Source: JAKFWF01 sp963741505 (GTDB lineage: Bacteria; Pseudomonadota; Alphaproteobacteria; Rhizobiales; Hyphomicrobiaceae). From it: a stretch of DNA of 64,000 nt. Position numbers and translations under genes: made by a program. Below, piece after piece: positions 27,885 to 36,012 of this stretch (its first letter is position 1; every line of letters begins with the position of its first letter). Below the pieces are notes generated by a model. That model was not told the origin of the DNA. It did not search any database and saw only the letters and a list, made by a program, of their open reading frames with translations. Location: assembly GCA_963741505.1 (NCBI GenBank), contig CAVUIJ010000029.1, forward strand, positions 62,001 through 126,000, given 5' to 3'.

Positions 27885-28196
27885 CTACCACTCATATCCC
27901 TCTGCACGGACGAGTTCGCCGAATAGGTCACGCCACGTAGGATTATCTTGCTCGATCAATTCGATCTTCCAGTCGCGACGCCAGCGCTTGATCGCGCGTT
28001 CGCGTTGAGCGGCAGCGGCTGCCTCATCGTGGCGCTCGAAATAGACGAGCCGGTCGACGCCGTAGCGCTTGGTGAAACCTTTGAACAATCGTTCCCGATG
28101 TTCCCAGGCGCGGCCCGCCATGTCACTCGTCAAGCCGACATAGAGCACGCCGCGCGGCCCGCTTGCCATTATGTAGACGAAGAACAGCTTGCCCAT
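27885..28196 (-). CDS. GIY-YIG nuclease-superfamily protein
   Basis: 103 residues from MGKLFFVYIMASGPRG (28196); an alternative ATG lies four codons upstream. The YIM...LYVGLTSDMAGRAWEHRE region is the GIY-YIG core, with the catalytic Arg (RAWEHR) and the later Glu (QRERAIKRWRRDWKIELIE). These stand-alone single-domain proteins, of the UPF0213/YhbQ-like class, are common and mostly uncharacterised; nuclease activity is plausible. It is divergent from pcp. Confidence 0.85.
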   Translation of the reverse strand: MGKLFFVYIMASGPRGVLYVGLTSDMAGRAWEHRERLFKGFTKRYGVDRLVYFERHDEAAAAAQRERAIKRWRRDWKIELIEQDNPTWRDLFGELVRAEGYEW

Positions 28197-28374
28197 GCCG
28201 CCGAGCATATCGACAAGTGCAGCTCATCGCTACCGACGCGACCCCGGGTCTTGCGCGTCCCGCGCTCGCCCGGGAAGGCAGTTGATGGGGTGGTGTATCC
28301 AGGTGCAAACCTGTTTCGATGCGTTGCTGATGGGGCTTGACCCAAGCTACACTCGGGACCGAGAATTCGGTTCA

Positions 28375-29046
28375 ATGTCCATCTCCCGCAATCGCCCCAC
28401 CATCCTGCTCACTGGCTTCGGGCCGTTTCCGAGCGTGCCGGTCAATGTCTCGTGGGCACTGGTCGAGCGGTTGGCGCCGCTCGCGCGACGGGCGTTTCCG
28501 GGCTATCGGTTCGAAGCCCAGATGCTATCGACGGAATGGCATGGCGGCACGCGGCGTCTCGTCGAACTGCTCGACCTTGCGCAGCCGGTGGTCGCCCTTC
28601 ACTTCGGCGTGTCGCGCAAGGCGTCGGGCTTCGTCATCGAGACCCGAGGCTACAACGAGCATAGCGCCATCGCCGACGCCTGCGGCACGACGCCGGAAGC
28701 CGGCAACTGCCTCGTTGCCGACGGCCCGGCGACGCTGGCCGCGCAGCTGCCGGCGAACCTGATCGCCCACCGCCTGCGGCGCCACGGCTTGCCGGTCGAG
28801 ATCTCGCGCGATGCCGGCCGCTACCTGTGCAATGCCGCGCTCTATCACTCGCTCGATCAGGCCCGGCGGCAAGGCGGGCTGGCGCGGGCGGGTTTCATCC
28901 ACCTGCCGCTATCGCTCGACCATCGCCGCCACGTCGGCAACTCGCGCCTGACAATGCCGCGGGCATTGCAGGGCAGTCTCGAGATCCTCGGCGCGTGCCT
29001 GGGCGAAACGCCGGTGAGGCACGAGCGGCATGTCTCAATGCCGTAG
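28375..29046 (+). CDS. pcp: Pyroglutamyl-peptidase I (peptidase C15)
   Basis: 223 residues from the ATG at 28375 (MSISRNRPTILLTGFGPFPSVPVN). The cytosolic enzyme removes N-terminal pyroglutamate from peptides. Family motifs are ILLTGFGPF, the catalytic Glu region FVIETRGYNEHS, the catalytic Cys in GRYLCNAALYHSL, and the His in GFIHLPLSLDH. Typical C15 enzymes have FxNxxxV after GFGPF; this one has PSVPVNVSW, which fits. The TAG stop at 29044 is the start of a long inverted repeat. No partner gene is evident. Confidence 0.88.
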   Translation: MSISRNRPTILLTGFGPFPSVPVNVSWALVERLAPLARRAFPGYRFEAQMLSTEWHGGTRRLVELLDLAQPVVALHFGVSRKASGFVIETRGYNEHSAIADACGTTPEAGNCLVADGPATLAAQLPANLIAHRLRRHGLPVEISRDAGRYLCNAALYHSLDQARRQGGLARAGFIHLPLSLDHRRHVGNSRLTMPRALQGSLEILGACLGETPVRHERHVSMP

Positions 29047-29131
29047 GGCGCAATAGGCGCAAGCCGTATTGCGCCGTTCACACAGTGCGGTGATCGCGGC
29101 CGGCGCAATACGCTGCGCTATTGCACCCTAC
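29043..29131. repeat. Long inverted repeat (GTAGGGCGCAATA...TATTGCACCCTAC)
   Basis: The left arm (29043-29075) and the right arm (29102-29131) pair over about 28 positions with a few mismatches. The element lies between convergent pcp and the DUF983 gene, and contains parts of both stop codons. Elements with GTAGGGYGCAATA ends are widespread in Proteobacteria. It could serve as a terminator. Confidence 0.75.
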
Positions 29132-29500
29132 CTATCCGCCCGCCGGCCTTCCTCGGCCTTGTTGCGGAACTGAAGCGCGATCAGCGTCGCCTTCATCGGC
29201 CGCAGCAGGCCGAGCGCCAGCGCCACCGTCACCGGCGCCCAGATCGCATGCACCCACCAGGGCGGCCCGACCTTGAATTCGAGGATCAGCGCAGCGCCGA
29301 GCATCAGGAAGCCGAGCAGCATGATCGCGAATACGGCGGGACCGTCGCCGCTGTCGGCGAAGGCATAGTCGAGACCGCAGGCCGGGCAGCCTTTGGCGAG
29401 ATCGAGCGACCAGGGGCTGGCGAACAGCGGCGCCTTGCCGCAACGCGGGCATTTGCACCTGAGGCCCGCTCGCGAACGGCGAAGGCAGCTGATCGCTCAT
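29128..29500 (-). CDS. DUF983 family protein of the cytochrome oxidase operon (frameshifted)
   Basis: About 123 residues after correction. The N-terminus is MSDQLPSPFASG, then LRCKCPRCGKAPLF and KGCPACGLDYAF, a zinc-ribbon-like pair of CxxC motifs typical of DUF983. Two membrane helices follow (AIMLLGFLMLGAALILEF and IWAPVTVALALGLL). It ends FRNKAEEGRRADR. An extra base near 29464-29466 (GCGAGCGGGCCTC for GCGAGCGGCCTC) breaks the frame. DUF983 genes often close cta operons and are probably involved in oxidase biogenesis, but the function is unproved. The gap to ctaE is about 130 bp. Confidence 0.82.
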
Positions 29501-29629
29501 GAGGAGCTTCTACTTATGCTTGAGCAGCGATCACGCCGGCCGCGAGCCGGCCGCCGCGCGCGGAACAGCCGAGATGGCCCGTCGCATCCGGCCGGCTCCG
29601 CGAAGCGGAGTCGCGATGCGACAACCAAC

Positions 29630-30542
29630 TCAATGCGCGACCGGCGCGTAGGTCCCGGCGCCCCAGACGTAGATGCAGGCAAACAGGAACAACCAGACCA
29701 CGTCGACGAAGTGCCAGTACCAGGCGGCCGCCTCGAAGCCGAAGTGCTGCTGCGGCGTGAAGTGGCCCTTCAGCGCGCGCATCAGGCAGACGAACAGGAA
29801 GATCGTGCCGATGATGACGTGGGCGCCATGGAAGCCGGTCGCCATGAAGAACGTCGAGCCGTAGATGTGGCCGGCGAAGTTGAACGCGGCGTGGCCGTAT
29901 TCATACGCCTGGCAGGTGGTGAACAGGATGCCGAGGATGACGGTGATGAGCAGACCCCAGATCAGGCCCTTGCGATCGCCCTTGAGCAAGGCGTGATGGG
30001 CCCAGGTCACGGTCGTGCCCGACAGCAGCAGGATCAGCGTGTTGACCAGCGGCAGTCCCCACGGATCGAACGTGCCCTTGAAGCCCTCGGCACGGCTTCG
30101 GCGGCCACACCCCGCCGGTCAGCGTATTGCGGTCGACCATGCCGACCACCTGCGTCGAATTCTCCAGCGTCCATACCCCGCCCGGAAACAGCGAGGCGTC
30201 GAAGTAGGCCCAGAACCAGGCGACGAAGAACATCACCTCGGAGGCGATGAACATGATCATGCCGTAGCGCAGATGCAGACCGACAACCGGGGTGTGGTCG
30301 CCCCGGTGCGCTTCCCTGATGACATCACGCCACCACATCACCGCCGTCAGGCAGACGCCGGCGAACCCCAGCAGGAACAGCGTCGGTCCCTTGAGGCCGA
30401 ACAGACCATCGCCGCCGCCGAGCGAGCGCATCAGCACGATGGCGCCGATCGCCATCGCGAAGGCAAAGATCGAGGCGACGAGCGGCCATGGGCTCGGATC
30501 GACGAGATGATAATCGTGGTTCTTGGCGTGGCTGTCGGCCAT
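29630..30542 (-). CDS. ctaE: Cytochrome c oxidase subunit III (one frameshift)
   Basis: About 303 residues after correction. It starts MADSHAKNHDYHLVDPSPWP (30542). Conserved parts are HLRYGMIMFIASEVMFFVAWFWAYFD (Glu of the lipid-binding cleft), TTCQAYEYGHAAF, HGAHVIIGTIFLFVCLMR and HFVDVVWLFLFACIYVWG. The frame breaks at about 30090-30105, just after GGVWPPKA; skipping one base restores EGFKGTFDPWGLPLVNTLILLLSG. The gene follows ctaG in a ctaC-ctaD-ctaB-small-ctaG-ctaE order. Confidence 0.93.
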
Positions 30543-30628
30543 GGTCTTCTCCGTCCTACCTAATTTCCCTTCGAGGACCGTTCGGCGCGTCGCCGCTTGC
30601 CCCCGCAATTCTCAAGACTTGCGCACCT

Positions 30629-31249
30629 TCACGAACCCTTGCCCGCAACCGCCGCGCCGACCGAGGTCAGCTTCGGCTTGTCGACGGCATAGAACGTGTA
30701 GGATAGCGTGATCAAACCGATGTGGCTCGTGTCCTTGTCCTTCACCATCTGCGGATCGACGAAGAACTGCACCGCCATGTCGACGCTTTGCCCGGCCTCC
30801 AGCCGCTGCTCGGTGAAGCAGAAGCAGGCGAGCTTGTTGAAGTAGGCACCGGTCTGATCCGGCGAGACGTTGAAGCTCGACGTGCCGACAATGGCATGAT
30901 CCGAGGTATTGGTGGCGCGGTAGTAGGCGACAGTCGTCTCGCCGAAACGCACCGTCTTCGTTGCCGCTACCGGTGTCACCGTCCAGCCGAGGCCCGGCGA
31001 CACGGTGGCGTCGAAGCGAACGGTGACGCTGCGATCGAGCACGACATCGGCGGCGCGGACCGCCGCCTTCGGCGTGCCGGCATAGCCCGTCACCTGGCAG
31101 AACATGCGATAGAGCGGCACCGAGGCGAAGGCGAGCAGCAGCATCGCCGCGGCACCGGTCGCAGCCCACGTGCCCACACGGCGATGCCGGCGCGCGAGGT
31201 CATTGCCCGCCGTCCTGTCCGCACCGCTCACTGGAGGTTTCAGGCTCAT
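30629..31249 (-). CDS. ctaG: Cytochrome c oxidase assembly protein CtaG (Cox11 family)
   Basis: 206 residues from the ATG at 31249 (MSLKPPVSGADRTAGND). One N-terminal helix, VGTWAATGAAAMLLLAFASVPLY, anchors it; the rest is periplasmic. The Cu(I)-binding signature is KLACFCFTEQRLEAG, and MFCQVTGYAGT precedes it. It delivers copper to CuB of subunit I. It lies between the small membrane protein gene (5 bp) and ctaE. Confidence 0.94.
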   Translation of the reverse strand: MSLKPPVSGADRTAGNDLARRHRRVGTWAATGAAAMLLLAFASVPLYRMFCQVTGYAGTPKAAVRAADVVLDRSVTVRFDATVSPGLGWTVTPVAATKTVRFGETTVAYYRATNTSDHAIVGTSSFNVSPDQTGAYFNKLACFCFTEQRLEAGQSVDMAVQFFVDPQMVKDKDTSHIGLITLSYTFYAVDKPKLTSVGAAVAGKGS

Positions 31250-31254
31250 CGCAC

Positions 31255-31425
31255 TCACAATGGCCGGTTGAGGGCGTTGCTGCCCAGGCGCACGATGGTT
31301 GCGGCGTAGAACAGCCCGATCAGCGCGAGCAGCGCAAGCGCGATCGCCAGCGACCGCAGCCGGCGCTGGCGCAGCCACTCCGCGCTCGGTTTCTCGCCCT
31401 CATCCCGTTCCAACGCGTGCTCCAC
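31255..31425 (-). CDS. Small single-helix membrane protein between ctaB and ctaG
   Basis: 56 residues if started at the GTG at 31425 (VEHALERDEGEKPSAEWLRQRRL). Charged N-terminus, then the helix SLAIALALLALIGLFYAATIV, and the ending RLGSNALNRPL. The same kind of small protein with a similar ending sits at this place in other rhizobial cta operons (CoxF-like), so it is likely a real gene with a role in oxidase assembly. It begins 5 bp after ctaB ends and stops 5 bp before ctaG. The longer frame upstream overlaps ctaB and is rejected. Confidence 0.78.
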   Translation of the reverse strand: MEHALERDEGEKPSAEWLRQRRLRSLAIALALLALIGLFYAATIVRLGSNALNRPL

Positions 31426-31430
31426 GTTTC

Positions 31431-32360
31431 TCAACCACCCTGCACGATCCGCAGCGTGTGCTCGGCGAGCAGCACAACAAACAGGGCAAACAGATATAGG
31501 ATCGAGAAGGCGAACAGCTTTCGCGCCGTCGCATCCGCTTCCCGGCCCTCGCGAACCTTGAACACCTGCACCGCGTACCACACAAACGCGGCGCCGAGCG
31601 TCGCAGAAACCGCCAGGTAGGCCAGTCCGCCGAGCCCGACGAAATAGGGCGCGACGCCGATCGGGGCGAGCAGGATCGAGTAGGCAAGGATCTGCCGCCG
31701 CGTCGCATCGCCGCCTGCCACCACCGGCAGCATCGGCACGCCGACGCGCTCATAGTCGCGGCAGCGATAGAGCGCGAGGGCCCAGAAATGCGGCGGCGTC
31801 CACATGAAGATGATCAGAAACAGCAGCAGGCTCTCGACACTCACGCCGCCGGTCACGGCCGCCCAGCCGACCATCGGGGGAAAGGCGCCGGCGGCGCCGC
31901 CAATGACGATGTTCTGCGGCGTCCGCCGCTTCAGCCACATCGTGTAGATGAAGATGTAGAAGCCGATGGTGAAGGCCAGGAAGGCGCCGGCGAAGACGTT
32001 GACCAGCAGCCCCAGCGTCATTACCGAGAACAACGACAGGACCGCGCCGAATGCCAACGCTTCCCCGGCCGTGACGTGGCCGCGCGGGATCGGCCGGGCA
32101 GCGGTGCGGGCCATGCGCGCGTCGATATCGGCATCATACCACATGTTGAGCGCGCCCGACGCGCCGGCACCGACCGCGATGGCCAGCAGCGCGATGCCGC
32201 CGAGCACGGGATGAATGTGGCCTGGCGCCGCAACGATGCCGACCAGCGCCGTCAGCACCACGAGCGACATCACCCTGGGCTTCATCAGCGCGACGAAATC
32301 GCCGACCGTGCCACCGGTAAGGGTTGGCGCTTCCGCCGGAATTTGGGTCGTATCCGTCAA
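31431..32360 (-). CDS. ctaB: Protoheme IX farnesyltransferase
   Basis: 309 residues. A UbiA-family prenyltransferase that makes heme O from heme B and farnesyl-PP, the first step to heme A. Motifs are FVALMKPRVMSLVVLTALVG, NMWYDADIDARMARTAARP (first Asp-rich motif) and YRCRDYERVGVPMLP (second). The frame between the last upstream stop and MTDTTQIP has only TTG as a start (32358-32360), and no strong ribosome site is visible. That may be real or an effect of sequence error. The gene follows ctaD with about 90 bp between. Confidence 0.93.
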   Translation of the reverse strand: MTDTTQIPAEAPTLTGGTVGDFVALMKPRVMSLVVLTALVGIVAAPGHIHPVLGGIALLAIAVGAGASGALNMWYDADIDARMARTAARPIPRGHVTAGEALAFGAVLSLFSVMTLGLLVNVFAGAFLAFTIGFYIFIYTMWLKRRTPQNIVIGGAAGAFPPMVGWAAVTGGVSVESLLLFLIIFMWTPPHFWALALYRCRDYERVGVPMLPVVAGGDATRRQILAYSILLAPIGVAPYFVGLGGLAYLAVSATLGAAFVWYAVQVFKVREGREADATARKLFAFSILYLFALFVVLLAEHTLRIVQGG

Positions 32361-32447
32361 ATCCGCACCGTTACTGTTGCGTCGCCCGCCATACGCTCAA
32401 TGAAGTCCGCGATCCGACCCAGCTGGCCGGAACGGATCGCGATTGCC

Positions 32448-34070
32448 TCAGTGGTGATCGCCGCCCTTGAAGCGCGGCAGCGTTTCGAAGCAGTGGTAGG
32501 GCGGCGGCGAAGACAGGGTCCACTCCAGCGTCGTCGCACCCTCGCCCCATGGGTTCTCGACCGCCTTCTGCTTGCGTATGAACGCCAGCACCATGCCGGT
32601 GAAGAACACCACCGTTCCAAGCAGGGTAATGTAGCCGCCGATCGAGGACACCCGGTTCCAGCCGGCGAAGGCGTCCGGGTAGTCCGCGTAGTGGCGCGGC
32701 ATGCCGGCGAGCCCCAGGAAGTGCTGCGGGAAAAACAGCAGGTTGGCGCCGATGAAGGTCAGCCAGAAGTGCAGCTTGCCGAGAAACTCAGAGTACATGT
32801 AGCCGCTCATCTTCGGGAACCAGTAGTACCAGCCGGCGAAGATCGCGAACACGGCGCCGAGCGACAGCACGTAATGGAAATGCGCGACGACGTAGTAGGT
32901 ATTGTGCAAGGCGCGGTCGACGCCGGCGTTGGCCAGCATCACCCCGGTGACGCCGCCGACGGTGAACAGGAAAATGAAGCCCAGCGCCCAGATCATCGGC
33001 ACCTTGTAGGTGATCGAGCCGCCCCACATGGTGGCGATCCAGGAGAAGATCTTCACGCCGGTCGGCACCGCGATCACCATGGTGGCGAACACGAAGTAGG
33101 CCTGGGTGTTGACGTTGAGGCCGGCGGTATACATGTGGTGCGCCCACACGATGAAGCCGACGACACCGATCGCGACCATGGCGTAGGCCATGCCGAGATA
33201 GCCGAACACCGGCTTCCTCGAGAACGTCGAGATGATCTGGCTGATCATGCCGAAGCCGGGCAGGATCAGAATGTACACTTCCGGATGGCCGAAGAACCAG
33301 AACAGATGCTGGTAGAGGACCGGATCGCCGCCACCTTTGGCGTCATAGAACGTCGTGCCGAAGTTGCGATCGGTCAGCAGCATGGTGATGGCGCCGGCCA
33401 GGACCGGTAGCGACAGCAGCAGCAGGAACGCAGTCACCAGCACCGACCACACGAACAGCGGCATGCGGTGGAGCGTCATGCCCGGCGCGCGCATGTTGAA
33501 GATGGTGGTGATGAAATTGATCGCGCCCAGGATCGACGAGGCGCCGGCCAAATGCAGCGACAGGATGCCGAAGTCGACTGCCGGGCCGGGATGGCCGGCC
33601 TTGCTCGACAGCGGCGCCAGCACGATCCAGCCCGTTCCGACGCCATTCGAGCCGGGCGGGCCTTCGACGAACAGCGAGATCAGCAGCAGCGCTAAAGCGA
33701 CCGGCAGCAGCCAGAACGAGACGTTGTTCATGCGCGGAAAGGCCATGTCCGGCGCGCCGATCATCAGCGGCACGAACCAGTTGCCGAAGCCGCCGATCAT
33801 CGCCGGCATCACCATGAAGAATACCATGACGAGGCCGTGACCGGTAACGAACACGTTGTAGGTGTGCGAATTGGCAAAATACTGCAGCCCGGGCTCCTGC
33901 AGCTCCAGGCGCATCGCGATCGACAGCAGGCTGCCGATAATGCCGCCGACGATCGCAAAGATCAGATAGAGCGTGCCGATGTCCTTGTGGTTGGTCGAAT
34001 ACAACCACCGCCTCACAAAGCTCGTCGGAGCCCCGTTCTCATTGTAGCCCGCGTGCGCTGCGCTCGCCAT
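32448..34070 (-). CDS. ctaD: Cytochrome c oxidase subunit I
   Basis: 540 residues from the ATG at 34070 (MASAAHAGYNENGAPTSF). The catalytic subunit of an aa3-type proton-pumping oxidase. It has STNHKDIGTLYLIF, the heme a His region, WFFGHPEVYILILPGFG (CuB His, Glu and cross-linked Tyr), VWAHHMYTAG (CuB His pair) and GGVTGVMLANAGVDRALHNTYYVVAHFHYVLSLG (heme ligands). It ends RFKGGDHH. All ligands I could check are present. It is the second gene of the operon, 61 bp from ctaC. Confidence 0.96.
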   Translation of the reverse strand: MASAAHAGYNENGAPTSFVRRWLYSTNHKDIGTLYLIFAIVGGIIGSLLSIAMRLELQEPGLQYFANSHTYNVFVTGHGLVMVFFMVMPAMIGGFGNWFVPLMIGAPDMAFPRMNNVSFWLLPVALALLLISLFVEGPPGSNGVGTGWIVLAPLSSKAGHPGPAVDFGILSLHLAGASSILGAINFITTIFNMRAPGMTLHRMPLFVWSVLVTAFLLLLSLPVLAGAITMLLTDRNFGTTFYDAKGGGDPVLYQHLFWFFGHPEVYILILPGFGMISQIISTFSRKPVFGYLGMAYAMVAIGVVGFIVWAHHMYTAGLNVNTQAYFVFATMVIAVPTGVKIFSWIATMWGGSITYKVPMIWALGFIFLFTVGGVTGVMLANAGVDRALHNTYYVVAHFHYVLSLGAVFAIFAGWYYWFPKMSGYMYSEFLGKLHFWLTFIGANLLFFPQHFLGLAGMPRHYADYPDAFAGWNRVSSIGGYITLLGTVVFFTGMVLAFIRKQKAVENPWGEGATTLEWTLSSPPPYHCFETLPRFKGGDHH

Positions 34071-34130
34071 TTGAAGTGCCTTCTCGCTAGAACTTGGCAA
34101 CGATTGATGACTGGTGGGTCCGCGGCCGGC

Positions 34131-35111
34131 TTATTGCGAAACCGCCTCGGCGTACTTCGGCTGATCGGCGCCTTCAGTGGCCGCGCTCAGGATGCCGCGC
34201 GCCTTCTTCCAGTCCTTCGACTTGGCGGCGGCAATCCACTCATTGTAGGCGGCTTCGGGCACTACCCGAACCGCGATCGGCATGCCCGAATGGGCCTTGC
34301 CACACAACACCGAGCACTGGCCGTAGTAGACACCGACCTTGGTTGGCCGGAACCAGGTCGTGGTGATGCGGCCGGGAACCGCCTGGATCTTCGAGCCGAA
34401 CGAGGGGATGGTCCAGGAATGGATGACGTCGTTCGAGGTCACCAGCAGGTGGACCACCTTGTTGACCGGCACCGCGATCTCGTTGTCGACAGAGAGCTGT
34501 CGCACCTGCTTGGTCTTGCCCCACAGCGGGACCGAAGCCTCATAAACTTGCTTGATGCGCTCGATGCCCTCGAGCTTGCCGAACCGCTTCTCGAACTCGG
34601 CCTTGCCGATTTCCGCGGCCACGACATCCTCGTCCGTCACCATGTTGGACGTGACCTTGGGACCGCCGTCGAGGTATTCGTGCTCCCAGAACCAGGCGTT
34701 GCCGTAGGCTTTGATCGTGAGATCCGGCTTCGGGTAGGAATACTGCAGATAGAGCAGCTTGAACGACGGCACTGCGATGCCGAGCAGGATCAGGATCGGC
34801 ACCACCGTCCAGGCCACCTCGAGCATGGTATTGTGGGTGTTCCTCGACGGCGTCGGGTTGTTCTTGGCGCTGAACCGCCACATCACGTAGGCCATCAGCA
34901 ATCCGACGAAAATGGCGATCGCCGTGATGACGATGTTGACGCCATCATGGAATGCAACAATGCGGTCCATGACTTCCGTGACCGAGTTCTGCAGACCGAT
35001 CTGCCCAGGTGAGGGTTGGCCGGTACCGGCGAGCGCCGCCATCGATCCAATTGCTGTCAAGACCAACGACGTCGCGCAAGCTCCTGCGCGTATTGCACTT
35101 TTCCCGAGCAT
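34131..35111 (-). CDS. ctaC: Cytochrome c oxidase subunit II (unusual CuA sequence)
   Basis: 326 residues from the ATG at 35111. The signal segment is SLVLTAIGSMAALAG, followed by two helices (VNIVITAIAIFVGLLMAYVMW and VAWTVVPILILLGIAVP). The aromatic patch is NAWFWEHEYLDGG. The CuA site is VIHSW plus CSVLCGKAHSGM. The family normally has CSELC; here the Glu codon GAG has become GTG. That Glu gives CuA a backbone ligand and its side chain binds the Mg/Mn site in related oxidases, so the change matters if real. An insert of about 45 residues separates the aromatic patch from VDNEIAVPV. First gene of the operon. Confidence 0.94.
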   Translation of the reverse strand: MLGKSAIRAGACATSLVLTAIGSMAALAGTGQPSPGQIGLQNSVTEVMDRIVAFHDGVNIVITAIAIFVGLLMAYVMWRFSAKNNPTPSRNTHNTMLEVAWTVVPILILLGIAVPSFKLLYLQYSYPKPDLTIKAYGNAWFWEHEYLDGGPKVTSNMVTDEDVVAAEIGKAEFEKRFGKLEGIERIKQVYEASVPLWGKTKQVRQLSVDNEIAVPVNKVVHLLVTSNDVIHSWTIPSFGSKIQAVPGRITTTWFRPTKVGVYYGQCSVLCGKAHSGMPIAVRVVPEAAYNEWIAAAKSKDWKKARGILSAATEGADQPKYAEAVSQ

Positions 35112-35208
35112 CCAAGCACTCCAATTGCGTTCGCCGAGGTGGCGTTAGGTACGCAGTTCCCGATTTCAAGGCAAGTCCACCCGACCGCACAGAACACAAC
35201 GGCCTCAT

Positions 35209-35222
35209 TTGACTCAAGTCAA
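35209..35222. promoter_or_regulatory. FixK/FNR-type box TTGA-N6-TCAA upstream of ctaC
   Basis: TTGACTCAAGTCAA is a perfect palindrome matching the FNR/FixK consensus TTGA-N6-TCAA. Its near end is 98 bp upstream of the ctaC start and 177 bp from the IalB start at 35399. It could make aa3 oxidase expression oxygen-responsive. One match to an 8-base constraint can arise by chance. Confidence 0.55.
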
Positions 35223-35398
35223 CATGCTGCGGCATTTCCACGCGCGGATGCTTTCTATGCCCGATTGTCGGCCCGCCGGCCAGCCCGCAATCGCTCCTAG
35301 CAGTCCCATTTCAGCCGGATTTCGCGCGGTAATGGGGGCACGTTCAGTGCTAATGCGTGCCAAACGGCCGGCGCTGATTCGGCGGGAGGGAAGTCGAC

Positions 35399-35962
35399 GT
35401 GGATTTCGAACGCTTTTGTGTCGGCAGTTGCCGGCTGCCGTGGTTGCGCACGGCGCTGGCGATCCTGGCTGTCGCCGTCGCCGCGCCGATCGAGCCTGCG
35501 CACGCCCAGAACCAGGCGAATTCGGCGGCGCCCGATGGCACCATCAAGGCCCAGCATGGCGACTGGCAGGTGGTCTGCAAACCACCGGCGCCGGGTTCGA
35601 AGCTCGAAACCTGCGCCCTCGTCCAGAGCGTCACGGCGGAAGACCGCAACAACGTCGGGCTGACCGTCTATTTCCAGAAGTTCTCGACCGGTGAACGGGT
35701 GCTGCGGGTATTCGCGCCGCTTGGCGTGCTGCTGCCGCCGGGCCTCGGCCTCAAGATCGACGACAAGGATGTCGGCCATGCGCCGTTCCTGCGCTGCCAC
35801 AACTTCGCCTGCTACGCCCAGGTCGTCGCCGAGGACAAGCTGGTCGACCAGTTGAAGACCGGCAAGAACGCGATCTTCATCATCTTCCAGACCCAGGAAG
35901 CCGGCATCGGCATCCCGATCTCTCTCAACGGCTTCGCCCAGGCGCTGGCGGCGCTGAAGTAG
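35399..35962 (+). CDS. Invasion-associated locus B (IalB) family secreted protein
   Basis: 187 residues from the GTG at 35399, preceded by GGAGGG. The signal peptide is LRTALAILAVAVAAPIEPAHAQ. The mature part is a compact IalB domain: KAQHGDWQVVCKPP, KLETCALVQSV, LRVFAPLGVLLPPGLGLKID, FLRCHNFACYAQ, LKTGKNAIFIIFQTQEAGIGIPISLNGFAQAL. The four-cysteine pattern matches the domain of the larger paralogue at 3270. Periplasmic or surface role inferred from the family. It is divergent from ctaC and convergent with mfd. Confidence 0.87.
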   Translation: MDFERFCVGSCRLPWLRTALAILAVAVAAPIEPAHAQNQANSAAPDGTIKAQHGDWQVVCKPPAPGSKLETCALVQSVTAEDRNNVGLTVYFQKFSTGERVLRVFAPLGVLLPPGLGLKIDDKDVGHAPFLRCHNFACYAQVVAEDKLVDQLKTGKNAIFIIFQTQEAGIGIPISLNGFAQALAALK

Positions 35963-36012
35963 GGATCAGCCACCCATCAATCGACCCATCTGCGTTGGTA
36001 CAGGGTATAATT

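Noticed and set aside
31788..33410. 540-residue plus-strand frame over ctaB and ctaD
   Set aside because: Antisense to two clear oxidase genes; His/Arg-rich shadow sequence.
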